From NCBI GenBank assembly GCA_012932865.1, contig SAXG01000113.1, positions 1 to 64,000 on the forward strand: DNA of 64,000 nucleotides, read 5' to 3'. Below are positions 1 to 11,000 of this stretch, in pieces. The notes beneath the pieces were generated by a model. That model worked only from the letters and a program-made list of their open reading frames with translations. It did no database searches and was not told the origin of the DNA. The position numbers were made by a program, and so were the translations under genes. Position 1 is the first letter of the stretch; each line of letters opens with the position of its first letter. Source of the DNA: Amylostereum areolatum. Taxonomy: Eukaryota; Basidiomycota; Agaricomycetes; Russulales; Stereaceae.

Positions 1-232
1 GTTTCCAGAGCTGCACGATGAGAACGGTCACTGGTATTTTAACTCATCAGTTGCCGAGCAGACCAACGTCTGGATTGACGGGTATCTGGCAATCGTCCGT
101 GAGTTGCTAGCATATCGATTTGACTTCTTCCTCGATGAGACGATAAAGCGGCGGAACGAGATTCTTGTGTCGAGACTACGCTCCGAAGGACAAGCACCGT
201 ACATTGTACCTTCGTACGCTACAACACAGTGA
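1..232 (+). CDS. KDZ (Kyakuja-Dileera-Zisupton) transposase, C-terminal end, partial
   Basis: The frame beginning at base 2 is open to a TGA at 230-232 and has no start in the window, so this is the 3' end of a gene entering from the left. The peptide carries NSSVAEQTNVWIDGY followed by IVRELLAYRFDFFLDE and KRRN, which I recognise as the conserved tail of the basidiomycete KDZ family of DDE-type transposases (EQTNVW...FFLDEMI..RN). These enzymes move large DNA transposons and are often domesticated or dead in mushrooms. The catalytic core lies outside the window, so activity cannot be judged. Identity is from family pattern only, but the match is specific. Confidence 0.72.
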   Translation, partial: FPELHDENGHWYFNSSVAEQTNVWIDGYLAIVRELLAYRFDFFLDETIKRRNEILVSRLRSEGQAPYIVPSYATTQ

Positions 233-355
233 TGTACGAACCTGTCAAATAATATATTGTAATCTATCTCTCCACCGTGATGAGCCTTGGGGTCGGATGC
301 ACAATCTGGTGAAGGTGCTTCAACAGGCATTAGCTGGAGAAATAATGCAAGGTGG

Positions 356-1414
356 TTAGTTGAAGGACTGAGGACGAGTCCGCGGGGTTCGAGGAGAGGA
401 ATCGAGAGCGCGCAACGCCGCCATCTCCGTCGCCCACGCGTGCTTGACGGCTTTGACGTTGTCGAGCTCGTACTGCAGCATCTTGCGCTCATTGAGCCGG
501 TGCTGCTCGAGCACCCGGAGCGCGTCGAGCTCATCTGACCGTTTCCGCGCAGCATTGGTGAGCGCCGTCTGTCATATCGACACCTGCGCCCGCAACGCCG
601 CCAACTCCGCCGTCCACGCGTGCTCCCTCGCCTTCATGTTGGTGAGCTCGGCCTGCAGCACCTGCCGCTCGTCCGTCCGCTGCCGCTTGAGTGTGCGCAG
701 GGCCACGACCTCGTCCACCATCCCCCGCAACCTGTCCAGCGCCACCTGCCCCCTGCGCCCCGCTCGCGCGCGCCCCATGTCCACGGCCATCGCCCATCTA
801 TCACCCCGCAACTCCTCCACCTCTGACTCGAGCGCGCGTTCACAGGCCCGGAGCGCGTCGAGGTCCTTCTGGAGCGTGCGCACGTGGGCCTCGGTGAGCG
901 CGAAAGGTGCCTGCTCAGGCACAGGAGGGGCGGCGGAGGACAAGGACGGATCGCAGACCATGGGCTCTGGCTCCGGGCTCGGGGAAGAAATGGGGGGGTT
1001 TAGAGGAGGACGATGTGGACGAGGAGGAGGAGGAGGAGGACGGGGTGGGGGAGGCGATGCGAGACTGCCGCAGGGGCGTTGGGAGGTACGGTGCGCTCGC
1101 GAACCGCGGCCGTCGTCTGCTAGGTTTTCTTGGGACGTCGGGCAGGTGTCCCAGAGCCCGGTCGCGTCGTTCCTGAAGGCGTTGGGACGCGCGGCGGGTC
1201 GTGGGGGACAATGACGATGACGGGGTTCGCGCCCACTTGACGCTGCTCCGGGTGGAGGTGGACGCGGTAGGCGTGTGTTTGCGGAAGCCTGTCGCGTGTG
1301 AAGGATTGGGAACGCTGGCGGTATCGGTGGGGGCGCAGGTGGGTGGAGGTGATGTGGATGTGGAGGGGGGCTTTCGCGGGGTTGCGTTGGTGGATTCTGT
1401 TCTTCGGTGAGCAT
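356..1414 (-). pseudogene. Proline-rich coiled-coil protein, interrupted by an in-frame TGA
   Basis: Reading the minus strand from an ATG at 1414, about 150 proline/serine-rich residues are followed by a heptad-rich coiled coil (leucine/glutamate pattern around 900-590). At 572-574 the frame meets TGA, yet the same frame continues with more coiled coil (DELDALRVLEQHRLNE) to a stop at 356-358. The stretch after the stop repeats the one before it: DNA at about 409-495 and 590-677 is roughly 80% identical, a 181-bp-period internal duplication. The continuity argues that the TGA is a nonsense mutation or sequencing error rather than the true end. I recognise no named family; GC-rich low complexity makes coding status uncertain. 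Confidence 0.4.
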
Positions 1415-1427
1415 GGGGGGTGTCACG

Positions 1428-1539
1428 AACAGCGAACACGGGCTTGGGGCATGCATCGGCCAATCAGGTGCGAGGAGGAAAGGGGTTTCCCCCTCGCACC
1501 TGATTGGTTGATGCATGCCCCAAGCCCGTGTTCGCTGTT
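1428..1539. repeat. Long near-perfect inverted repeat (hairpin), foldback element
   Basis: The arm at 1428-1474 (AACAGCGAACACGGGCTTGG onward) is the near-perfect reverse complement of 1493-1539, with an 18-base GA/TTTCC spacer. Stem length about 47 bp, one or two mismatches. It lies immediately upstream of the coiled-coil ORF and could form a cruciform or RNA hairpin. It may be the ends of a short palindromic MITE; no clear target-site duplication is visible. Confidence 0.8.
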
Positions 1540-2429
1540 GACGGTGTCGACATGTCGTGACGCCTTGGCTGCGTAATTGTGTCAGCCAATCACAACACAT
1601 TGGAAACAGATTCCAATGACGCCGGCGACGCGCGCTCACCGTCGGCAACAGCGACGAGATGCATTGAGCCACGTCTCCCCCCTTTCTCATTCTTTCTGGC
1701 AGACCCACTTGTTGGCTGACTCCTGTCAACTACCTCGGTGAGTTTCTTCATCTGCGTAGCTCAATAGACCTCGCACCTTGACGCTCAAGTACCGCCTATC
1801 AAAAGCAGCGCTCCAGGAGCCCGTGACCACGTTCCCTGCCACGCACGCGGGCTACGCCTCCCTTCGTGCACTCCCCCAGGTTCACATCGAGCGACATTGC
1901 GAGCGACTCGGCGGGCAGAAACCTCGTGATCGCGCCCATGTGTTACCTTGCGGAATACCCATTGTCGTGCGCGCGTCCCGAGTAGATCCAGGATGATGGC
2001 CATGAGCAGTGGTGGGTCCTCCCCTTCCCTCCTCGACTCCAACCCTACTTGCATCCTCTGGCTTCGCACCGACTTTTGCTCTAGCTTCGCACTGACTTTT
2101 GCGCCGAGGTTGGGAACGTGTACCTCACGTTCGGGGCGTGCACTTCATGAGCATGCGCGCGTGCGAGGGACAGGAGGCTGCACTGATGGGCGTGCAGGGG
2201 ACGGGGATGGCGACGAGAGCGGCCAAGGAGCTGTGGTAGGGGTGTTTGCGAGGCAAGGCAAGCAGGTGGGCGGGTGGGAATGAGAATGAGAAGGCGAGCG
2301 GGGGCGGGGAGTAGGTTAGGGACGGACACGGGCGGGCGGGATCAGACAGACGTGGACGCGGTTTCGATAGGCAACATTGTATTATGTATATAGATCAATT
2401 AGAGAAAAAAACAGCAGTGTCGAAAGTAA
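1540..2429. other. Intergenic, no supported gene
   Basis: Short GC-rich ORFs occur on both strands here but none shows a recognisable domain, splice pattern or convincing amino-acid composition. The 3' end of the minus-strand Cys-rich gene falls at 2430. Confidence 0.5.
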
Positions 2430-4899
2430 TCATAACCCTCTCACATCATCATAGAATGATTTCCAGAGAGCCATCTTTGTCGACCTGGCAGCGAGCTCGG
2501 CGTACTGGTCTTGCAGCTCTGGCGAGGATACCTTCCACCCATGGCTGTAGTAGGTACTCCACCCTGCCTTCGAAACCTTGTATCCTGGAAAGGCCGCAGC
2601 CACCCGTTCCTTATGGCTAAGACCCTTCAGATCTTCGTACTTTTGAAACCCTTCCGCCATGAAACGAAAGTACATCAGCGGCCAACCTGACTCAGACCAA
2701 GGTGTCATGGGTGTCGTGCGCAAGGCAGCATCAGGATCCTCGAGATGGTTGTTGTTTGGTGGGGGTGAGGCAGCCCGAGGAGTCGGGCATGGAGTGGAAG
2801 GCGTCGACAGAGCCGATGGAGATTGTGGGATCGACGACTCGGAGTAGTCGGAGGGGATCGCGGGAGTGGATGACTCTGAATAGTCGGAAGGGATCGCGGG
2901 GTGAACGACTCCTCAGAGAAAGAGGCGACTGCAGTGGCTGGTGTATGATTATCGGTGCGGGGGCGAACCGGTGACCGACCTTGAGCAGGAGAAATGGTGT
3001 CCATGATTTGGGAGAAGGGACGCTTGCGCGAAGGGGTCTGTGGTGATGTCGCCTGCTTGAGAATGGATTCGTGACGGGCCATGGATTGTAGGTCGGTGCG
3101 TGCCTCGAATGACCGATACATGAGGGTTTGACCAGTCGTGATGAGCTCCGTTGTACGGATCTCGCAGATGATCCACTGGCCTCGACGAGGATCGTACCTT
3201 TCGAACAGAGAGTCTGGTTCTACGATGCCGAGAATCTTACGGATTGCAGGAGAACAGTCGTCCATGCAAAAGTGGGGGAAGTATTTGCATGCAATTGATA
3301 AGGACTGAGGTTCGGTGTCATCCTAGGGGTTCGTTAGCCAATTGAGGAGGATAATAACACATCAAAAACATACCTTCCGAAAGTACAGAAGGTTAATTGA
3401 CTCCTTTCGAGCCTTCGCACGAGCCTCACACTCGGATATGATTGACGTTGATGACTGATGCTCCTCAATTGCAGATTGACGAACATTGTAGTGCTCCTCA
3501 CGTAGAGGGCGTTGCCGGGGTACGGGAGCACCAGTGGTACTGCTGGCAGTGGCTAGGGAAGTGCTCGCTGTCGTACATGGCTTGGGCTTGGAAGGCTTGT
3601 TGGATCGCTTTGGCTTCGGCAACTCTGCTAAAGTCTGAGTCGTCGACTTTGCGGATGTCGTTGTCAGAGACAGAGCAGCCGAATTGGAGCTGGCAGTGGT
3701 CTTGGGGTGGGAAATTTTGTCATCGGCATGTGAAACCGGCGGGCTAGCAGAGGGGAGAATCAAGGGTTCGGACGACGTTGGAACCGGAGCTGTCAGGACC
3801 AGTGAGGGCCCGGGGAGGGGAGTTAAGAGGTCAAGGTGGTCGCTGGACTCGTCCACAGTATGCACAGGAAGGGGGGGATGGATTGAAGAAGGAAGTTCGT
3901 CTGCAAACTCAAAGTTGTGCGAGCCGAAATCAAATGGTGGAAAATCGACATCAAAGTCGAATGGAATCTTCGTGTTGGTGTCGCCTTCGGCCCAGGATGA
4001 GAGTAGGGCAGAAAAATCGAAATCATTGGCAGTGGTACTAGTGCCAGCAAATGACGTGTCTTGCGAGAAAGAAGTACCGGAAATAGGGGAAGTGGGTGGC
4101 TGGGAATCTGCATCAGGAGGTAGAGTTGTGGGATGGGATGGGTCGGGGAGAGGAGACTTGGCCAAGGTCAAGTAATCTGAGTTGACGGACTCGTCGAAGG
4201 AGGTGGGGTCATACCATTCGGACTCATCAACATCGGCACCTGGAAGGCCACCTGACTGTGCACGTGCAAGTTTGGAGCAGCTTCTTGCGCTTGAATGGGG
4301 GTGGGTAAATGTGGCAAAGCACCGGGTTGGCGTGAGTTGACAGCATATGAGCTGAAAGATGCAGATGGAGGAGTCGGCGAGAAGATGGGAGCAGGGAGTG
4401 GTGGTAAAGGTTGAGTGATGGTCGACAAAAACCGATTAGGCTTCTTGGGTGTGAAGGTCACCGAGTGCGTTTTGACACGGCAACCTTGTCGAATGCAACG
4501 TTGGTGAGCCTTGCAACAGTCTACGCAGAACTTGAATGTGCAACCTTGATGTCGCTTCCGCCTGGAAGATCCCTTCTTCCCAGACTTACCGAGTGCTCGG
4601 TCGTTACACCCAGGACCATCGCACGGCGCCTCTAGTTTCTGTGACTGCGAGCGCACACCAGGGGCAGGCGGGTCAACATGGCGTTCTAAATCATCACGCC
4701 ACGTGAAATGACTGTTTGAGCACTGAGATAGGCTGTATAAGCAACAGAACACTATAGCAGGTTTAGAGCGCACACACCGTGTCATACCACCGGCCTGCAT
4801 TCTCGGAATCGTTATAGCCGGTCGCCATGGACGTGACAACAGGCTGAGAGCACTCGCTCTTGCTGCATATTGAAGATTGCGGAGGGCGTCGGATTGCAT
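2430..4899 (-). CDS. Multi-exon Cys/His-rich protein of unknown function
   Basis: Several minus-strand frames join into one protein-like reading. The N-terminal part has a compact Cys/His cluster at about 4480-4625: CDGPGC, then CTFKFCVDCCKAHQRC and RQGC...KTH, which looks zinc-binding. A Ser/Pro-rich middle follows (3375-4250), then a conserved-looking segment (MDDCSPAIRKILGIVEPDS, 3200-3265) and a C-terminal block rich in aromatics (WPLMYFRFMAEGFQKYEDLK, 2610-2690). A clean intron lies at 3323-3373 (51 nt, GTATGT...CTAG) joining ...LYFRK to DDTEPQ. Two further frame changes, near 4250 and near 2900, have no obvious splice sites, so introns, annotation error or decay are all possible. A 36-nt unit is repeated twice near 2840-2910. 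I recognise the Cys pattern from uncharacterised mushroom proteins but cannot name a function. Confidence 0.55.
3323..3373 (-). other. Intron in the Cys-rich gene
   Basis: Minus strand reads AAG|GTATGTTTTTGATG ... GAACCCCTAG|GATGAC; removing 51 nt keeps the frame and links two protein-like exons. This is the best-supported splice in the gene and fixes its orientation. Confidence 0.75.
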
Positions 4900-5199
4900 T
4901 GTATGGTGAAGCGGAGACTCGCAGAGAGGGAGAGGTTGCCATCGTAGGTGGGGGTTCGTTTATATGACTGAGTGCAGCTCAACTTGTGGCCCAAAAGGCC
5001 TTTGGCCACACCATTACAATGTTGCGAAGTGGCCAAAAATGTTGCAGAGGGATTCACTGGTGGACTTGTGGTAACTATGACTCGAGGCCACCAGGTTCAA
5101 TGAGTTCAATTATGTAGTAGAGGGATCATGAGAATACAGCGGGGATGTAGATAGTCGTTCAAGCTTTCAAGTCGCGTTCATACTATCTTTCGGGCACGT

Positions 5200-5460
5200 G
5201 AGATGGGGGAAGGAACCACGTGCTGGCTCCTCACTCAAATCTTAGTTAGAACTGAAGTTCAAACGTTCGGAACTGGTTCAGAACCTGTTTAGAACTGTCC
5301 ATCTCATTTTGGGCAGGAGTTCGGAACCTCTGAACTGGTCACGGAATGTGACAAGCGTGATTAGGAGGAGAGTTCGGAACTAGGTTCAGAGGTGGGCTGA
5401 AGGAGGGGTTCCGAACTGGGTCTGAACCGGTTCTGAACCGGGTCCGAACTACTTGGCTCC
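5200..5460. repeat. Cluster of degenerate GGTTC/GAACC palindromes
   Basis: Within about 260 bp, units such as GGTTCAGAACC, GTTCGGAACT, GGTTCTGAACC and GGTCCGAACT recur at least ten times in both orientations, many self-complementary. There is no ORF here. It could be a degenerate satellite, subterminal repeats of a lost DNA transposon, or a multimerised binding site. Function unknown. Confidence 0.65.
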
Positions 5461-6052
5461 AGTGTCGAAGTTTTGAGGAAGGCGGAGGTTCATTTTGAAC
5501 GGGTCGTCGTTGGCGATTACTACGCTGGTCTTTGCCGCTTGTACACTGGTGAGAAGAAGTGGAGTGGGCTTTCCGTCTCGTATACTACAGGCTGTCGGAG
5601 ATGTCAGGAGGATGATCTCGCCAAGGATATTGATAGCATACATCGATATCGCAGAGGGATTTGGGAAGACTGAAATTGAGGAGCTGGTTTATGACGCTGT
5701 CTTGAGGGCCCTTCGTGTAATGATTGGTTGTAGAACACGTAGTCTCCAGGTGCCCATTTTATAGTCGCTGCGGCGGCAAGGCTAAGAACAGGGTGAGTCG
5801 GGGCTCGGTTTGGGCAACGTAGGCATCAGCGAAAAAGCGTTCCTCAGTTTTTTCCGCGTGTCGTTTACAAGGCTTAGTCGATTATGTAATCCATTGTAAG
5901 GGTATCCACCGACGCATACCAGCCTTCCACTATCTTGGATTCGCCTCGCCAAGGCTTTCTCCAGATCCAAAACAGGTCCGTCCCGCTGAAGGTTTTCATA
6001 TAACTCCGAGAGGCTTGCGAGCATTTTGGCAGGGATTGCAAGTTCACGAAAG
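5449..6052 (-). pseudogene. Unrecognised minus-strand ORF fragments beside a hAT element
   Basis: Two open segments lie in line: one from an ATG at 6024 to 5782 (starts MLASLSELYENLQRD) and one from 5643 to 5449 (starts MYAINILGEIILL). A CTCAATTTCAG acceptor near 5680 could join an exon to the second. The frame upstream of 6024 stays open to the edge of the hAT relic at 6060, so the insertion may have removed the 5' end of this gene. No domain recognised; could equally be chance ORFs. Confidence 0.3.
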
Positions 6053-6060
6053 GACGACGA

Positions 6061-6777
6061 CAGTGCTAAGGCTCCAACGTTATAGTCTATTTACTGTCTA
6101 TAAACTGTTTATATGGTATAGTTTTACTATCTAGCTACCCCATCAGCTGTAGACAGTAAGTAGTGAGTATACTAGACAGTAAACCATATCTAAAGTGGTG
6201 GTTGTGTGGCATGCCTGTAGGTGCTACCAGGTGCAAGCTATCAGCCTCCACTACACCTATTGCACTCATGCCCAACTCTGGTGATTCTTTCAGCCATCTC
6301 AGCAGTCATTCTCAGCACCCATCTTCACATCTCTAGAGGTCCTAGAAACTCAATTGTTAGAAGGCCAATGAAGGGGGGATATGGAAACCTTTGGAACCCT
6401 TAAAATGGTGGAAGGTATATAATTCATTTGTTCTATTTATGTGCACTTTATGACTATAACAGGAACATAAGGACCACTTTCCAGTCATCATATGCATGGC
6501 CCAGGATTTTTTAGTAATTCCTGCTACCTTGGTGTCTGTTGAGTGCTTGTTCTCAGATTTCTCGCCACATCTGTACTGCATGCTCACTTACTACTAAAGG
6601 CTGAGACTATCTCAGAGCTTATGTGTACCAAACTCTACACTGAATTCTTTACCTCAATTCAGTAATGATATATCAACTGTCTAAACTGTCTATCTACTGT
6701 CCTGTTTACTGTTTAGTATAGTATACTATCTAGCTACCCCAATCTCACTAGACATAAACTATACAGTTGGAGCCTTA
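6061..6777 (+). mobile_element. Decayed, internally deleted hAT DNA transposon
   Basis: Left end CAGTGCTAAGGCTCCAAC fits the hAT terminal consensus CAGNG; the right end GTTGGAGCCTTA is its inverted repeat with the last six bases missing. GACGACGA (6053-6060) and GACGACAC (6778-6785) resemble an 8-bp target duplication with two mismatches. Subterminal regions carry many CTGTCTA/TAGACAG and GTTTA motifs, also typical of hAT. Inside is a degenerate transposase C-terminus (see next entry). At 717 bp it is far shorter than an autonomous element. Confidence 0.65.
6478..6630 (+). pseudogene. hAT transposase dimerisation domain (hATC) remnant
   Basis: The plus frame from 6478 reads MAQDFLVIPATLVSVECLFS, which matches the hATC signature (MARDFLAIPATSVSVERLFS). 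An in-frame TAA at 6595-6597 is followed by RLRLSQSL, corresponding to the LKAETISEAL part of the domain, so the frame continues past the stop. Dead coding sequence inside the hAT relic. Confidence 0.65.
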
Positions 6778-7880
6778 GACGACACCGACACTTTGATCGC
6801 TCGGATGGCGGACCGAGGAATTCCGAGCGTTCAAGAGCTTAAAACAAGCTCAAGCTCACTCTCTGAGCCTCTCTCCGAGCTCTACCGTCGAAACGCGATC
6901 CCGCATGGCTGCGCTTCAGGACCCCGGACTACCCCTGCAGCGTGGTGCTTAAAAGTCGCCCTCGCCCTCAGCCAGCCCTCTCCAACAACCGAAGACGTGA
7001 CTTCGAGAAGTTCAAGGTGCGTGTACTTTTCTTTCGAGTTTGACCGCAAACTGACATCCATGGCATCTTAGAGGCCCTATTATCAGACATTGGGCGAGTG
7101 CACGGTACGTCCCCTTTGCTCCTTGATACCCTTACATCGTAGCTGACATTCTCCGTCTACAGTACTTCGGAGTGTAGACTTGATTATAATACACTTGTAC
7201 TGTCCTTATAGTTATGTCCTTAACTTAGCTGTTTGAAATTAGACAAGATCATTTATTATTCAAAAACAAATCGATTAAATAATATTAAAAATATCGCAAG
7301 TAATCGAGAGGGCTATATTCCCATAAGGGGAAAGAAAACCGGAGAATCAACCTAAAGTTTAGGTTTAGCTCACCGTTTCGTGGCACTTCTGTGTCATTGT
7401 CAAAGCTTGCGGCGGCATTGCAAAACTGAAACTTGGTCCTCTAAACCTGGGTGAAAAGTTCACCGTACGGTGAGTATTATGGCCTTTGTAAAGCCTTGTA
7501 AATGTATGGAAGCCAAAATGTTTTTTCGCTGATGGGGATACTTGAGATGGACTCACACGGCCGCGCTGTCGGAGACATTGGATACGCTGTCGGAGACAGT
7601 GGATACAGATTTCGGCATGGTCCCTTCTCCGATGCCGGTTGGGGGACCTGGAGTGGGGTAGAAAGTCAGCATAACCTGGCGGGTTGACTATATGGATTGA
7701 TACGCACCTCAAATATCGTCTAGAAGAGATGGATATGGACGCCCAAACACAGCCTACGAACCAGAATAGGGAGAATGAAGGATGGATAGACGCTTGAAGA
7801 GCCAGAGGAGAAGAGAGACCGGGGGGGGGGGGGGACTTGACCGTTGACGCGTTGACGGCTAGTGCCCTGTTGAGATGTCG
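6778..7880. other. Intergenic, no supported gene; AT-rich 7150-7300
   Basis: A plus-strand ORF at 6793-7071 has no recognisable domain. 7150-7300 is clearly AT-richer than the surroundings. A G-run of at least 14 at 7820-7835 is a likely place for sequencing slippage. Long minus-strand ORFs at 7365-8150 are antisense to the start of the SNF2 gene. Confidence 0.5.
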
Positions 7881-7885
7881 ACGAG

Positions 7886-7896
7886 TGTATATAAAT
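7886..7896 (+). promoter_or_regulatory. TATA box of the SNF2/ULS1-like gene
   Basis: GTATATAAATT about 120 bp before the ATG at 8011, the only TATA-like element in this stretch. Confidence 0.5.
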
Positions 7897-8010
7897 TGAC
7901 GCGTGAGTGGCTGAGAAGTGGCGCGACGCGGCGGCAACCCGGACGCGTCCTGGGCTTTTGTCCGAGACCAGAGACCACAGCCTCTTCGTTCCTCTTTCCA
8001 TCCAACCACC

Positions 8011-11000
8011 ATGTCCCGCGTCCTCGCCGCCCTCGAACAGCGAGACTCTCCCCAGCCGAATGGCGACGGCGCTCCCATGCTTGCCATCTTACAGCAGCTT
8101 GGCGAGAAGCGCAAGCGCGAGCTCTCAGTCACCGGAACACCTAGCAACAAGAGAAAGCAGGGGACCAGACTACCTTCAGAACTCCTTTCGACGATGGGCT
8201 CTCCAGGTACTTTTCATCTCTACACTCTCGATTGTATTCTGAAAGTAATCGTTGGTGCAGCTAGTGCCGTCCAACCCCCAGGAACCCCTCATGGCTCGCA
8301 GGCATCGCAAGCGGCATTGGCCATTCTTCGTAGAGACCCTGGACAGTTTGGCCTCAATTACGACACAGAGAGTCCGTTGACCCGCATGGATTTTGGAGGC
8401 GAGGATCAGCAGCAGAGGTGCGACGAGCAGTTTTTACTTGCTTTCTGAGGCACTCACATGTAATCGTACAGGATGGCCGAATTCGTGTCGCAGTCGCTGG
8501 AGAACACAAGTAGCAAGATGCTCGTGAAGGACGGGTTGAAATATCTCAAGCTGAAGGAGTGCGTTACAGTCGTGGATCGATTGTGGCCCGCGACTTATGA
8601 TTTTATCCAGTTCCAAGGACTTGCTTCCCGGGATGGAGGTCCGCCTTATTGCTCATCAAATCATCGGTGTCACCTGGTATGTACACCAGTGTCGACATCG
8701 AAACGACATGCTGACACGCCTGCAGGATGTTGACACAAGAAAGAGAAAGCCCATACAAGGGTGGGATTCTCGCGTACGTCGCCGCCTTTCGTCTCAACCG
8801 TCAGACTTACTGAACACACTTCGTGTAGTGATGAAATGGGTCTTGGTGCGATTTTTCGTTCAACTCGCCGGGGCCGACTCTGATCCATTTTCGTAGGCAA
8901 GACAGTGCAGATGATCGCCACGATGGCAGCAAAATGCCAGACGTTAATGAGAAGCATAGAACGACGCTCATCGTCGTTCCTGCCGCCCTCTTACATCAGG
9001 TCAATCCTTGCGCAATTCCAAAGCTCATAACGTTGACAATATTCACAGTGGAAGGAGGAGCTTGAGACTAAGACGAACGATCTCTTCAGCGTCCACATAC
9101 ACCACGGTAAGGACAAATTGAAGTCGCTAGAAGACATTCAATCGAAAGATGTATGTGCTTTTTTCTCTGACAGTGGCGAAGCTAAAGCTATCTGCAGGTG
9201 ATTATCACCACGTACCAAACCTTGAACCTCGATTTTTATGTCGAGCAAGACGGTGTTCACCCTGAACGCGGGTATGTAGACCACGCGGCTTTGTTGTCTT
9301 ACTTTCTGACAGCCTTGAAGAGGGCTTTTAGGCTACATGAAATGGTATCGCGTGATCCTTGACGAAGCTCAGTTCATTCGCAATAGGTACCAGTCATCTA
9401 CTTGTCCAATTTCACGCATCTCTTAACCTGCTTCTTCTAGGTCCACCCGCTCTAGCAAAACTGTAGCCGTGCTCCAGACAAAGTACCGATGGATGCTAAC
9501 AGGAACTCCAGTCACGAACTCGCTGTACGTACAAGGCTCAGCTCTTGAGAACAACATACTCACTGCCAGTGTAGCGCCGATATATACGGCCTTATCCGCT
9601 TTGGACGGTTCCGTCCGTGGAACGATTGGCCTTCTTTTGATGAGCATATCGTCCGTGGCCTCTCAATCACTGTTTACTCCGTCTGACTTTTGCGCAGGCT
9701 AAAGTGCAGGTGGACGACCCCCCGCTTGCAGGTTTGTAGCCACATCATAATGCATGACTGACCAGCATGTTTATCCAAGTATTCTTACACAGGTCTCCGC
9801 GCTCAGGAGATACTGAAGCCTGTGCTCCTCCGCCGGACGAAGAACTCTACACTAGTAAGTAGTATCCTTCTTTTCCTGGCCGACGGTAACTGCACGGACG
9901 GTTATTTTAGGAAGGAGAACCGTTGCTCAAACTACCACCCAAGATCATCGAACTCGTCACTGAAGACTTCTCCGCAGATGAACGTGAGGTACGTAGTTAC
10001 TCCGGTCGTCAACCCCCATTAATCTGCCTGATACACCGTCGCCTCGCGAAGCTCTACGATAATTTCGAGAAGCGGGCCAAGATTCAGGTCAATAAGTTCA
10101 TTCGCCAAAACACGATTTTGAAGAAGTACGTTCTGGTCACGTCTGCGCGCAGGAGGATCGCTGATCCCTGGCTAGTCATGCTGCAGTTCTGGCAAGTACC
10201 TTCCGGCTTTTCGTTAGCTTCGTGGGCTGATATTTTGTTACAGATAATGATACTTCGTCTGCGGCAACTCTGCTGCCACCCGAACCTCATCTTGGTACAT
10301 TGTATCCAAATCAACAAGGTCTCTCTTGCTTATCGTGTGGACAGAGCCGAACCGAGGACGATGATGACCCCGCTGTCACTCATGGATAGTCAATGCGACA
10401 AGGAACTCGCCCGTGCGAAGAGGGTCATGGGGTCCGGCTGGGTCACCGACATCAAGAAGAGGTATTGTTCAACCAACTTGAAACAAATACCGTTCTGACA
10501 TCAACGTAGGTTCCTCGGCCGTGCTCGGGCTGTCGAAATGGACTTTACGGAGGGCGGCGACGACGACGACCTGAACTGTCCAGTTTGCGGTGACGGTGAG
10601 TCTTTCTTTTGTCCTCCTTGGATAATATCTGAATCTACTTTCCAGAGTACCTCCCCAACAGCGGTCGGGTGATGGCGTGTGGACACGAGATTTGCCATGG
10701 TATGCTTTGTCCTCGTCGCGAGCTAGCCCACATTAATGCACAGCCAGATTGTCTGCTCAACTTGAGCCACTCGCCGATGGCGCACGACGGTATCTTGTAA
10801 GTCATCATGCACGGTCCTCTGGCGCAAATTTCCAAACGTTGGCTCTACAGTGGCGAAGGAAGCGAGCAGCAAAACCTCCAGAGGGAGAAGCAATTCGAAA
10901 TGGCCGAGGCGCAAGGCCTCCGTCCTTGTAAGTGGTCTCATCCCTTCCTGTCCAGGTACTTACCTTGCTACCAAGGTCCGACTTGTAAGATAATGAACGA

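Noticed and set aside
444..1214. 256-residue plus-strand ORF
   Set aside because: Antisense to the coiled-coil ORF; Ser/Arg/Gly composition is what the reverse of a GC-rich coiled coil gives.
572..1729. 385-residue minus-strand ORF taken as a complete protein
   Set aside because: Its N-terminal third translates the hairpin at 1428-1539, and coiled coil continues in frame past its stop, so neither end is trustworthy.
7365..8150. 261-residue minus-strand ORF
   Set aside because: It overlaps the promoter and first exon of the SNF2 gene antisense, has no domain, and crosses a G14 run.
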